From contig CANLJW010000018.1 in assembly GCA_947491605.1 (NCBI GenBank), positions 1 through 21,280 of the forward strand: a DNA stretch of 21,280 nucleotides, in the 5' to 3' direction. The DNA is from UBA7398 sp947491605 (lineage in GTDB: Bacteria; Actinomycetota; Actinomycetes; Nanopelagicales; Nanopelagicaceae). Below the pieces are notes generated by a model. That model was not told the origin of the DNA. It ran no database searches and worked only from the letters and a program-made list of their open reading frames with translations. Positions 13,037-20,587 of the stretch are shown in pieces (position 1 is the first letter of the stretch; the number at the start of each line of letters is the position of its first letter). Position numbers and translations under genes: made by a program.

Positions 13037-14416
13037 ATGGCCCAAGATCGTTTAGAAGTAATTGTTAGCCTCGCGAAACGTCGCGGATTTGTTTATCCCT
13101 CATCTGAAATTTATGGTGGACTTCGCGCATCTTGGGATTACGGCCCGCTTGGTGTCGAATTAAAAAACAATGTAAAACGCCAATGGTGGAAATCAATGGT
13201 TACCGGGCGTGAAGATGTTGTCGGTTTAGATTCTTGCGTAATTTTGGCGAAAGAAGTTTGGGAAGCATCTGGACATGTAGAAACTTTTAGCGATCCACTA
13301 ACTGAATGTACTGAATGCCATAAGCGTTATCGAGCAGATCATTTAGAAGAAGCCTATGAAGCTAAAAACAAGAAGAAGCCAGATTCACTTTCTGATATTA
13401 ATTGCCCAAATTGTGGCAACAAAGGAAAATTCACAACACCGCGCCAATTTTCTGGGTTATTAAAAACATTCCTGGGACCGGTCGAAGATGAATCAGGTCT
13501 TGCTTATATGCGCCCAGAGACCGCGCAAGGAATTTTCATTAACTTTGAAAATGTTGCCACCACATCGAGAAAGAAACCACCTTTTGGAATTGGCCAAATT
13601 GGAAAGTCTTTTCGCAACGAAATTACTCCCGGAAACTTTATTTTCCGAACTCGAGAATTCGAACAGATGGAAATGGAATTTTTTGTCATACCCGGCACTG
13701 ATGAAGAGTGGCACCAAAAGTGGATTGATACTCGTTTTGCTTGGTATGTTGATTTAGGTATTAATCCAGAACGGTTACGGTTATTTGAACATCCGAAAGA
13801 GAAGTTGTCACATTATTCAAAACGTACTGTAGATATTGAATATAAATTTGAATTTACTGGAACCGAATGGGGCGAACTAGAAGGCGTCGCTAATAGAACT
13901 GATTTTGATTTGAAAGCTCACTCAGAAAAATCTGGAAAAGATCTCTCTTGGTTTGACCAAGAGAAAAACGAGCGGTGGTTCCCGTTTGTTATCGAACCGG
14001 CGGCTGGTGTGGATCGATGCGCACTTACCTTCTTGATGGATGCCTATACCGAAGATGAAGCGCCAAATTCTAAAGGCGAGATGGAAAAACGCACAGTGTT
14101 AAAGCTGGATCACCGGTTAGCTCCAGTAAAGGTAGCGGTGTTGCCACTATCTAGAAATGCGGACTTATCGCCGAAGGCGCGCGATCTTGCTATCCAACTT
14201 CGAAAACATTGGAACGTTGATTTCGATGATGCCGGCGCTATTGGCCGAAGGTATCGTCGACAAGATGAAATTGGCACCCCATTTTGTATCACTATCGATT
14301 TTGAATCTTTAGAAGATAACGCAGTCACAATTCGAGAACGTGACACCATGAAACAAGATCGAATTTCAATCGATAAAGTTGAAGCTTGGTTAGCACCGCG
14401 CTTACTTGGTTGTTAA
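13037..14416 (+). CDS. glyS: Glycyl-tRNA synthetase, dimeric type
   Basis: This enzyme charges tRNA-Gly with glycine in an ATP-dependent reaction. It is the eukaryote/archaea-like class II homodimer found in Actinobacteria, not the alpha2beta2 form. The N-terminus has LAKRRGFVYPSSEIYGG and WDYGPLGVELKNNVKRQWW. A cysteine-bearing insertion follows, CTECHKRY ... CPNCGNKG. Motif 2 is FRNEITPGNFIFRTREFEQM and motif 3 GVDRCALTFLMDAY. The anticodon-binding domain starts around HRLAPVKVAVLPL. ATG 13037 is preferred because GGAG (13027-13030) lies six bases upstream. ATG 13025, four codons earlier, overlaps that Shine-Dalgarno. The length from 13037 is 459 residues, normal for the family. It is divergent from the ZIP-zur operon and heads the plus-strand block through dnaG. 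Confidence 0.96.
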   Translation: MAQDRLEVIVSLAKRRGFVYPSSEIYGGLRASWDYGPLGVELKNNVKRQWWKSMVTGREDVVGLDSCVILAKEVWEASGHVETFSDPLTECTECHKRYRADHLEEAYEAKNKKKPDSLSDINCPNCGNKGKFTTPRQFSGLLKTFLGPVEDESGLAYMRPETAQGIFINFENVATTSRKKPPFGIGQIGKSFRNEITPGNFIFRTREFEQMEMEFFVIPGTDEEWHQKWIDTRFAWYVDLGINPERLRLFEHPKEKLSHYSKRTVDIEYKFEFTGTEWGELEGVANRTDFDLKAHSEKSGKDLSWFDQEKNERWFPFVIEPAAGVDRCALTFLMDAYTEDEAPNSKGEMEKRTVLKLDHRLAPVKVAVLPLSRNADLSPKARDLAIQLRKHWNVDFDDAGAIGRRYRRQDEIGTPFCITIDFESLEDNAVTIRERDTMKQDRISIDKVEAWLAPRLLGC

Positions 14417-14423
14417 TAAAATT

Positions 14424-15593
14424 TTGTTAACTAAAAAAATTGCACCGCTACATCTACCAATTACAAATGGTGGGTTTCCCGAAGGTGGCGTGACCATCAA
14501 TCCGCCAGTTGTGCTAGCGCCGATGGCAGGCATTACAAATGCAGCATTTCGTATGCTCTGTCGCGAACAAGGAGCCGGGCTTTTTGTTTCCGAGATGATC
14601 ACAGCTCGAGCATTAACCGAACGCAATGTTGAAACGCTTCGGATGATTGTGCCAGGCAAAGGCGAGAGTCCACGTTCGGTACAACTTTATTCAACTAAGC
14701 CACTTGATATTAAAAATGCGGTGCAAATGATTGGTGATGAAAATTTAGCTGATCACATTGATCTGAACTTTGGTTGTCCAGTACCAAAAGTTACCCGCAA
14801 TGGCGGTGGCGCAGCACTTCCTTTTAAGCGGAATCTTTTTGCAGCGATTGTAGAAGCTGCAGTAAATACCGCAAAACCTTTTGGCATCCCAGTAACTGTA
14901 AAGATGCGAGTTGGGATTGATGACGAACATAAAACTTATTTAGAAGCAGGGCTGAGCGCTGCGCAAATCGGAGTTGTTTGGGTCGCCTTACATGCGCGAA
15001 CCGCAGCGCAGTTTTATGAAGGAAAATCTGATTGGTCCACGATTACTCGATTGGTGGAACATCTAGCTCCTACGGGTGTTCCTGTTTTGGGAAATGGCGA
15101 TATTTGGTCGGGAAATGATGGCTTAGCGATGATCGAAGAAACCGGTTGCGCCGGAATCGTGGTTGGGCGTGGTTGTTTAGGCCGACCTTGGTTATTTGCC
15201 GATTTAGTTCGGGCATTTAACGGTGAATCTGAGCGACCACTACCGAGTCTTTTTGAAGTTCGTGAAGTTCTATTCCGACATGCCGAATTACTAACCGAAT
15301 ATTTTGGTAGCGAAGATCGAGCATGCCGAGACTTACGGAAGCACACAGCTTGGTACTTAAAAGGTTTTAGAGTTGAAGGTGATTTACGAGCCCGGTTCGG
15401 AATGGTTTCTTCATTAGTTGAACTCCGTTACTTACTAGATCAACTAGTAGATGCTCCTTATCCAGAAGCAATTGGTGATGCGCCACGTGGTCGCACCAGC
15501 CGTTCTAGATCAGTTTCGTTACCGCAAGGTTGGCTAAACGATCCAGATGAGTTTGCTGAAGTTAGCGAAGTCAATGCTGGGTCGGGTGGCTAA
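14424..15593 (+). CDS. dusB: tRNA-dihydrouridine synthase
   Basis: Dus enzymes reduce specific uridines of tRNA to dihydrouridine using FMN and NADPH. A TIM-barrel with PPVVLAPMAGITNAAFR near the start is followed by QLYSTKPLDI, the catalytic cysteine in LNFGCPVPKVTRNGGG, VTVKMRVGIDD, HARTAAQFYEG, VLGNGDIWSG and VVGRGCLGRPWLF (FMN phosphate binding). A helical tRNA-binding domain follows. The start is uncertain. TTG 14424 (about 389 residues) avoids overlapping glyS. TTG 14406 overlaps glyS by 11 bases, and GTG 14490 would trim the lead. None has a strong ribosome site. It follows glyS closely and is immediately followed by the YdcF-like gene (TAA then ATG with no gap), so it is part of an operon. 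Confidence 0.93.
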   Translation: MLTKKIAPLHLPITNGGFPEGGVTINPPVVLAPMAGITNAAFRMLCREQGAGLFVSEMITARALTERNVETLRMIVPGKGESPRSVQLYSTKPLDIKNAVQMIGDENLADHIDLNFGCPVPKVTRNGGGAALPFKRNLFAAIVEAAVNTAKPFGIPVTVKMRVGIDDEHKTYLEAGLSAAQIGVVWVALHARTAAQFYEGKSDWSTITRLVEHLAPTGVPVLGNGDIWSGNDGLAMIEETGCAGIVVGRGCLGRPWLFADLVRAFNGESERPLPSLFEVREVLFRHAELLTEYFGSEDRACRDLRKHTAWYLKGFRVEGDLRARFGMVSSLVELRYLLDQLVDAPYPEAIGDAPRGRTSRSRSVSLPQGWLNDPDEFAEVSEVNAGSGG

Positions 15594-16217
15594 ATGTTTG
15601 GTTTTAAAATAATACGTAAATTGGTTTCATTTATCATTTTATTAATTTTAGTTGCATTACTTTGGCCACTTGGTCAAGTCTGGTACGCCGCACATAATCC
15701 AACTATTAGAAAAGCTGATGTCATTGTGGTATTGGGTGCTGCACAACTTGATGGTCGACCTGGTGAAGTTCTACAAGCCAGATTAGAACAAGCTAAACGA
15801 ATTTATGATTTAGGTTTAGCCCCAAAAATAATTACCGTTGGTTCTGGCGCTCCTGGCGATAGAACGACTGAAGCTGCGTCGAGTAAGAATTGGTTAATTA
15901 GCCACGGAGTTCCAAGGAAAGCTATTTCTGCGCTTGCGATTGGTCGCGACACTTATGCAAGCACAATTAGCTTTACCGATGAAATGAAAGCTCGAATGAA
16001 ACTCGATGCCATTATTGTTACGGATCCATACCACTGTTACCGAGCGATGACGATGGCTAATGATCAAGGAATTGTTAGTACATGTTCGCCCGCAACTACT
16101 GGCCCATCATCGATAAAAAACGCTGGATATCGCTATTTGATTCGCGAAACTGGCGCGTATTTAGCCTATATAACGCTAGGTCGCCGCGGCATTCATATCA
16201 GCGACCGAAATCAATAG
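15594..16217 (+). CDS. YdcF/SanA-like protein, DUF218 domain, membrane-anchored
   Basis: The 207 residues begin with a short basic segment and one hydrophobic helix (about 10-30, VSFIILLILVALLWPLG). An alpha/beta DUF218 domain follows, with ADVIVVLGAAQLDGRPGEVL, LEQAKRIYDLGLAPKIITVG, RTTEAASSKNWLISHGV and IIVTDPYHCYRAMTMA. Family members (E. coli YdcF, SanA, ElyC) are envelope proteins linked to barrier function or cell-wall precursors, with no firmly established reaction. The helix is probably an uncleaved anchor placing the domain outside the cytoplasm. The ATG follows the dusB stop directly, indicating coupled translation. Function in this organism is unknown. Confidence 0.88.
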   Translation: MFGFKIIRKLVSFIILLILVALLWPLGQVWYAAHNPTIRKADVIVVLGAAQLDGRPGEVLQARLEQAKRIYDLGLAPKIITVGSGAPGDRTTEAASSKNWLISHGVPRKAISALAIGRDTYASTISFTDEMKARMKLDAIIVTDPYHCYRAMTMANDQGIVSTCSPATTGPSSIKNAGYRYLIRETGAYLAYITLGRRGIHISDRNQ

Positions 16218-16220
16218 GCT
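16192..16220 (+). promoter_or_regulatory. Candidate internal leaderless promoter before dgt
   Basis: TAGGCT (16215-16220), seven bases before ATG 16228, fits TANNNT. TTCATA (16192-16197), 17 bases upstream, matches the -35 at four of six. No Shine-Dalgarno precedes dgt. It overlaps the end of the YdcF-like gene. Confidence 0.35.
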
Positions 16221-16227
16221 AACGACT

Positions 16228-17472
16228 ATGGTGCTGCGACCCGCGATTGAACATTCTGCTTACGATGCAGATGCCCGCGAAAGATTTCTTGATGAACCAG
16301 CAAAGCGTCCAGGGCGTACTGAATTTTCGCGCGACCGCGCTCGAATTATTCACTCGTTTGCGTTACGAAGACTTGCCGCAAAAACCCAAGTAGCAGTTCC
16401 ATGGGCAAGTGATTTTCCGAGAACTCGACTCTCGCATTCTTTAGAGTGCGCGCAAGTCGGACGCGAACTTGGCGCAGCACTTGGCGCAGATCCAGATTTG
16501 ATGGAAGGCGCGTGTTTAGCACACGACATCGGCCATCCACCATTTGGTCATAACGGGGAAGATGCCCTTGCTGAGATTGCAACAAGTTGTGGCGGTTTTG
16601 AAGGAAACGCACAGAGTTTTAGATTGCTAACTCGAATCGAAGCAAAAACTGTAGATGAAGCTGGGATTTCGGTTGGTTTAAATCTAACACGTGCATCATT
16701 AGATGCCGCAACTAAATATCCATGGAGCAATTTAGAAAATTCTAAAAAATTTGGGGTTTACCAAGACGATCTGCCTATTTTTAATTGGATGCGGGAAGGT
16801 GCGCCAACCAGATACACCAGCATGGAAGCACAAATTATGGATTGGTCAGATGACGTTGCCTATTCCGTGCACGATCTCGAAGATGGGCTAGTCACCGGTC
16901 AAGTGGTGATAGAAAAAATCGAGAGCAATTTGTCAGAACTTTTTAAAGTAGCGCAAGAAAGTTATCTCGCTGATATCACAACCTCTGAAGCGGAAAGTGC
17001 GATGGAATCGTTAAGGAGCCTTTCTTGTTGGCCAACAAGTTTCGATAGGAGCCATCGACATCTTGCGCGATTGAAAGATTTAACCAGCCAACTAGTTGGC
17101 CGCTATGCGCTGGCCGCTGAACGCGAAACCCGTGCGAAGTATGGTGTTACCGATTTAGTTAGATATAACGCCGATTTAGTAGTGCCACGCCCACATCGCG
17201 TGGAAGTAGCGCTACTGAAATCAATTGCGGGCTATTACATTATTCAAGCTGAAGATTCGCAAGACCGTTATGCAAAACAACGAACCACAATTCACCGACT
17301 TGTGGAAGCGGTTAGGGCAGGTGCGCCTGGCACTTTGGAGAGTTTCTTTTTACAAGAATGGGAGCGCGCAAGCGACGAAAGTGAAAAATTGCGGGTTGTG
17401 ATTGACCAAGTAGCTTCGCTTACTGATATGGGCGCATATTTACTGCACGATAAATTGACCAAAGTAGGATAA
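16228..17472 (+). CDS. dgt: Deoxyguanosinetriphosphate triphosphohydrolase-like protein
   Basis: HD-domain dNTPases of this family cut dGTP and often other dNTPs to nucleoside and triphosphate, helping to set dNTP pools. The 414 residues contain the HD metal ligands in RTRLSHSLECAQVGRE (H70) and ACLAHDIGHPPFGHNGEDAL (H99, D100), with IMDWSDDVAYSVHDLEDG supplying the further HD aspartate. The opening EFSRDRARIIHSFALRRLAA and KTQV are typical of the family. It is shorter than E. coli Dgt (about 505) but matches actinobacterial relatives. It lies directly before dnaG (5-base gap), a pairing I recall from mycobacteria, which fits a role near replication. Substrate range cannot be read from the sequence. 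Confidence 0.94.
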   Translation: MVLRPAIEHSAYDADARERFLDEPAKRPGRTEFSRDRARIIHSFALRRLAAKTQVAVPWASDFPRTRLSHSLECAQVGRELGAALGADPDLMEGACLAHDIGHPPFGHNGEDALAEIATSCGGFEGNAQSFRLLTRIEAKTVDEAGISVGLNLTRASLDAATKYPWSNLENSKKFGVYQDDLPIFNWMREGAPTRYTSMEAQIMDWSDDVAYSVHDLEDGLVTGQVVIEKIESNLSELFKVAQESYLADITTSEAESAMESLRSLSCWPTSFDRSHRHLARLKDLTSQLVGRYALAAERETRAKYGVTDLVRYNADLVVPRPHRVEVALLKSIAGYYIIQAEDSQDRYAKQRTTIHRLVEAVRAGAPGTLESFFLQEWERASDESEKLRVVIDQVASLTDMGAYLLHDKLTKVG

Positions 17473-17477
17473 GCGCT

Positions 17478-19307
17478 ATGTCCGGTCGAATTCGAGATGA
17501 AGATGTTTCATATGTTCGCGACCGTTCTCCGATAGATGAAGTTGTTGGTGAATATGTTCAACTTAAAAACGCGGGTGGTGGTCAAAAAAAGGGGCTCTGC
17601 CCATTCCACGATGAGAAATCACCGTCATTTCATGTAACCCCAAGCAAAGGCTATTTCCATTGTTTTGGGTGCCAGATTGGTGGCGATGTCATCGCCTTTA
17701 TAATGAAAATGGAACATTTAACTTTTACCGAAACTATAGAACGATTAGCAGAACGAATTGGCTACCAATTAACTTTTGATCAATCTTCTGGGACTAGAGC
17801 TCCGGCGGGACAACGCTCTCGACTAGTTGCAGCAAATTTAGCAGCATCTATTTTTTATCAAGAGCAACTGCAATTGCCAACTGCTGCACATGGTCGTGAT
17901 TTTTTACAAAAACGTGGTTTTGATAGAGAAGCTGCCGCAAGTTTTGGCGTCGGATTTGCCCCTGATGAATGGGATGCTTTAACAAAATATTTATTAGGAA
18001 AAAGTTTCAGTAATGAAGAGATTATGCTGGCTGGACTTTCAAAAGATGGTACCCGAGGTCCAATAGACCGGTTTAGAAATCGATTAACTTGGCCGATTCG
18101 AGATCTCTCCGGTGATGTAGTTGGCTTCGGTGCCCGGAAATTAGCAACCGATGAAGCTGACCAAGGTCCAAAATATTTAAATACGCCAGAGACTCCGATT
18201 TACAAGAAATCGCAAGTTTTATACGGGCTGGATGTAGCGAAGAAAGAGATTGCCAAGAAACGTCAAGCGGTAATTGTTGAGGGATACACCGATGTAATGG
18301 CGGCACATTTGGCAGGGATTACAACAGCGGTTGCAACATGCGGAACTGCATTTGGTGATGACCACATCCGAATTCTTCGTCGGTTATTGATGGATGATGA
18401 TGCATTCCGAGGTGAAGTTATTTTTACATTTGATGGCGATGCGGCTGGACAGAAAGCCGCGCTTCGAGCTTTTACTGATGATCAGAAATTTGTAGCGCAA
18501 ACTTTTGTGGCGGTAGAGCCAAATGGCAAAGATCCATGCGAACTTCGCCAAGATTCTGGCGATGCCGCAGTTCGAGATTTAATTGCGCGTCGAGTTCCAC
18601 TATTTGAGTTTGCGATTAAGAGTGCGATAGCACAATACGATTTAGCAACACCAGAAGGTCGAGTGAGTGCGCTAAATGTTGCGGCCCCATTAATAGGAAA
18701 AATTCGCGATACTTCACTTCGTCCAGAGTACGCCCGTTCACTTGCTGGCTGGCTTGGCATGGAAGTTGAGATTGTAAGTACTGCAGTTAAACGCGGTATT
18801 TCAAATGTTGCTCGCACTGAAAACATTGAAGTGGAAAATGCGCAAGCTTGGCGACCAGACCCATCGGAGCCTCGCCTAATTTTGGAACGTGAAGTATTAA
18901 AAGCACGGTTACAAATGCCGGCGTTATGTCGCGGCTGGAAAGATATTGAAGGCAGTGCATTTACTCATCCTGCATATCAAAAATTACGAGACTTTATTTT
19001 GACCCAACCCGAATATGAATCGGTTTCAATTGATCGCGCCGAATCCGAAGATTTGCGTTCATTTATAACGGAGTTAACTGTCGAACCAATTAGAACTGAT
19101 GGCGAAGTTTCAGATCGTTATGTGTCCAGCATTATTGCAAGGTTGAGAGAGGTTGCGATTAGTCGTGCAATTGCTGAAATTAAATCTACCCTGCAACGAA
19201 TTAACCCAGTTGAAAATGAGGCTGAATACAATCGAATATTTGGCGATTTAGTAGCGATGGAGACCACTCGCAGAACCCAGCATGAGTTGGGTTTAGGTGA
19301 GATTTAG
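17478..19307 (+). CDS. dnaG: DNA primase
   Basis: DnaG makes the RNA primers for lagging-strand synthesis with the replicative helicase DnaB. The 609 residues show the N-terminal CHC2-type zinc finger (C41, H44, C62, C65 in LCPFHDEKSPSFHVTP and YFHCFGCQIGGD). Next comes the RNA polymerase domain with VVGFGARKL, then TOPRIM with VIVEGYTDVMAAH (catalytic Glu) and FTFDGDAAGQKAA (DxD), and a C-terminal helicase-interaction region. There is no Shine-Dalgarno. TAGGAT at 17465-17470 is seven bases before the ATG and could give a leaderless transcript in addition to readthrough from dgt. It is the last gene of the glyS-dusB-ydcF-dgt-dnaG block and precedes tRNA-Asn. A very short TCTGA-TT-TCAGA repeat (19315-19326) follows, too weak to call a terminator. 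Confidence 0.96.
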   Translation: MSGRIRDEDVSYVRDRSPIDEVVGEYVQLKNAGGGQKKGLCPFHDEKSPSFHVTPSKGYFHCFGCQIGGDVIAFIMKMEHLTFTETIERLAERIGYQLTFDQSSGTRAPAGQRSRLVAANLAASIFYQEQLQLPTAAHGRDFLQKRGFDREAAASFGVGFAPDEWDALTKYLLGKSFSNEEIMLAGLSKDGTRGPIDRFRNRLTWPIRDLSGDVVGFGARKLATDEADQGPKYLNTPETPIYKKSQVLYGLDVAKKEIAKKRQAVIVEGYTDVMAAHLAGITTAVATCGTAFGDDHIRILRRLLMDDDAFRGEVIFTFDGDAAGQKAALRAFTDDQKFVAQTFVAVEPNGKDPCELRQDSGDAAVRDLIARRVPLFEFAIKSAIAQYDLATPEGRVSALNVAAPLIGKIRDTSLRPEYARSLAGWLGMEVEIVSTAVKRGISNVARTENIEVENAQAWRPDPSEPRLILEREVLKARLQMPALCRGWKDIEGSAFTHPAYQKLRDFILTQPEYESVSIDRAESEDLRSFITELTVEPIRTDGEVSDRYVSSIIARLREVAISRAIAEIKSTLQRINPVENEAEYNRIFGDLVAMETTRRTQHELGLGEI

Positions 19308-19345
19308 AGCCTTTCTGATTTTCAGATAGAGTTCGCACTTAGCAA

Positions 19346-19421
19346 TCCCTGATAGCTCAATTGGCAGAGCAGCCGGCTGTTAACCGGCAGGTTCTTGGTT
19401 CGAGTCCAAGTCAGGGAGCCA
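19346..19421 (+). tRNA. tRNA-Asn (anticodon GTT)
   Basis: The cloverleaf is complete. The acceptor stem is TCCCTGA (19346-19352) / TCAGGGA (19411-19417), followed by discriminator G and an encoded CCA. The D-stem is GCTC/GAGC. The anticodon stem GCCGG/CCGGC encloses loop CTGTTAA, giving anticodon GTT for asparagine. The T-stem is CTTGG/CCAAG with loop TTCGAGT. No clear promoter was identified upstream. Confidence 0.97.
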
Positions 19422-19438
19422 TTTCGCAAATTAATGTG

Positions 19439-19444
19439 AATAAT
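19439..19444 (+). promoter_or_regulatory. Candidate leaderless -10 of the DoxX-Rieske gene
   Basis: AATAAT (19439-19444) matches the -10 at five of six and is followed by exactly six bases (GGAGCC) before ATG 19451. The GGAG lies only two bases from the ATG, too close to be a normal Shine-Dalgarno. No -35 is evident, because that position falls in the end of the tRNA gene. Confidence 0.45.
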
Positions 19445-19450
19445 GGAGCC

Positions 19451-20323
19451 ATGTTTACTGCAATCCAAAGATCTTGGCGGATTCACTCACTTCCAATTTC
19501 AATACTTCGCCTTTGGCTTGGAGTCACTTGGATTTATGCGGGTTGGCATAAAGCCACTGATCCGGGCTTCTTAACTAAAGGCGCGAACGGGTATATCGGA
19601 TCACAACTTGCACGAATTCCAAAATCATCGCCACTTAATTTCGCACTTAATAAATTAGTTGAAAATGCAGATCTAATGGGATTAGTTGCAATGATTTCTG
19701 AGTTTGCAATTGGATTAGCAACACTTTCTGGTTTTATGTTGGTTTATGCCGCACTTGGTGGATTAATTATGTCGTTAACACTTTGGTTAACGCTTTCTTG
19801 GACGGTATCTCCATATTTTCTAGGTAGCAATAGCGCATATGTAATTATGTGGGCAGTTTTGCTTGGCTCTATTTTCAGGAAATCTGGCAGGTTACGTTTA
19901 CCTAATTTTTCTGATCGCCGGGAAGTTTTAACTCTTGCACTTTTAGGTGGGCTTTCGATAATTGGGGTTATTGCTGGAAAGAATTTCAAACGTGGACCTA
20001 AAAAATTATCGAGTGCTGGTTCTTCAAATGCAATCGCTAAAGTTAGTGATATTGCAATCGGAACCTCAATAAACATTGTCGATACCTTTGGCGCACCGGC
20101 CATTATTTTTCGCACAAAATCTGGGGTTTATGCTTATTCTGCCGTTTGTACCCACCAAGGTTGCACTGTTGAGTTCGATAAAAATAGTAAACATTTAATT
20201 TGCCCTTGCCATGGCGCAGAGTATGATCCTGCAAACAGCGCAAAAGTTCTTGCTGGCCCAACAACCACACCATTGCCAAAAGTTAAGATTTCAGTAAAAG
20301 GTGATGAGATATTTCTAGTTTAA
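19451..20323 (+). CDS. DoxX-family membrane protein fused to a Rieske [2Fe-2S] domain
   Basis: The 290-residue protein has two parts. Residues 1-145 form a DoxX-like four-helix membrane domain (ILRLWLGVTWIYAGWHKATD, then GLVAMISEFAIGLATLSGF and more). After SDRREVLTLALLGG and a fifth hydrophobic segment (about 160-176) comes a Rieske domain with cluster ligands and disulfide cysteines CTHQGC (233-238) and CPCHGAEYDP (251-260). The paired extra cysteines are the bc1-type pattern, suggesting a fairly high redox potential. The twin Arg before the fifth helix resembles a Tat motif, so the Rieske domain is probably exported folded to the outer face. The electron donor and acceptor are unknown. A quinone-linked role is inference from DoxX/DoxD relatives. 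The frame opens upstream inside the tRNA gene, but ATG 19451 fits the promoter and domain start. Confidence 0.87.
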   Translation: MFTAIQRSWRIHSLPISILRLWLGVTWIYAGWHKATDPGFLTKGANGYIGSQLARIPKSSPLNFALNKLVENADLMGLVAMISEFAIGLATLSGFMLVYAALGGLIMSLTLWLTLSWTVSPYFLGSNSAYVIMWAVLLGSIFRKSGRLRLPNFSDRREVLTLALLGGLSIIGVIAGKNFKRGPKKLSSAGSSNAIAKVSDIAIGTSINIVDTFGAPAIIFRTKSGVYAYSAVCTHQGCTVEFDKNSKHLICPCHGAEYDPANSAKVLAGPTTTPLPKVKISVKGDEIFLV

Positions 20324-20335
20324 GTAAATATCCTT

Positions 20336-20341
20336 TACACT
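20336..20341 (+). promoter_or_regulatory. Candidate leaderless -10 of the ACT-domain gene
   Basis: TACACT (20336-20341) fits TANNNT with four of six consensus positions and is followed by six bases (TCTGAC) and ATG 20348. No Shine-Dalgarno is present. A weak TTCTAG is at the -35 distance. Confidence 0.5.
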
Positions 20342-20347
20342 TCTGAC

Positions 20348-20587
20348 ATGGCAATCTTCCGAGTTCAGATTTCGTTACCAGATCGTCCTGGCTCATTAGG
20401 AGCAGTTGCTTCGGCAATTGGGTTTGCTGGTGGCGATATTCGGGGACTTGTAGTTCTTAGAAGTGAAGATGGGCGTGGCATAGATGACATCACAATTGCG
20501 ATCCCTGGCAGTGATTCAACTGATTTATTAAATGTATTAAATGCAATTGGCGGAGTAGAAGTACTCTCAATCAATCCAGTTAGTTAA
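20348..20587 (+). CDS. Small stand-alone ACT-domain protein
   Basis: The 79 residues form essentially one ACT domain: FRVQISLPDRPGSLGAVASA, then GGDIRGLVVLRSEDGRGIDD, then the second helix and terminal strand GVEVLSINPV. ACT domains bind amino acids or other small ligands and usually sit on enzymes or regulators. Here the domain stands alone, so it may dimerise and regulate a partner. The ligand and target are unknown. It has its own candidate leaderless promoter 25 bases after the DoxX-Rieske gene. Its TAA (20585-20587) lies inside the end of convergent galK, with an 8-base overlap. Confidence 0.85.
   Translation: MAIFRVQISLPDRPGSLGAVASAIGFAGGDIRGLVVLRSEDGRGIDDITIAIPGSDSTDLLNVLNAIGGVEVLSINPVS

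Noticed and set aside
12893..13045. N-terminal extension of the ZIP transporter to 13045
   Set aside because: It is not hydrophobic, covers the Zur box and promoter, overlaps glyS, and is unlike the family N-terminus.
19315..19326. TCTGA-TT-TCAGA as a dnaG terminator
   Set aside because: The stem is too short with a two-base loop and no T-run. Readthrough into the tRNA is equally possible.
19361..19450. N-terminal extension of the DoxX-Rieske protein
   Set aside because: It lies within and just after the tRNA-Asn gene. ATG 19451 fits the promoter spacing and domain start.
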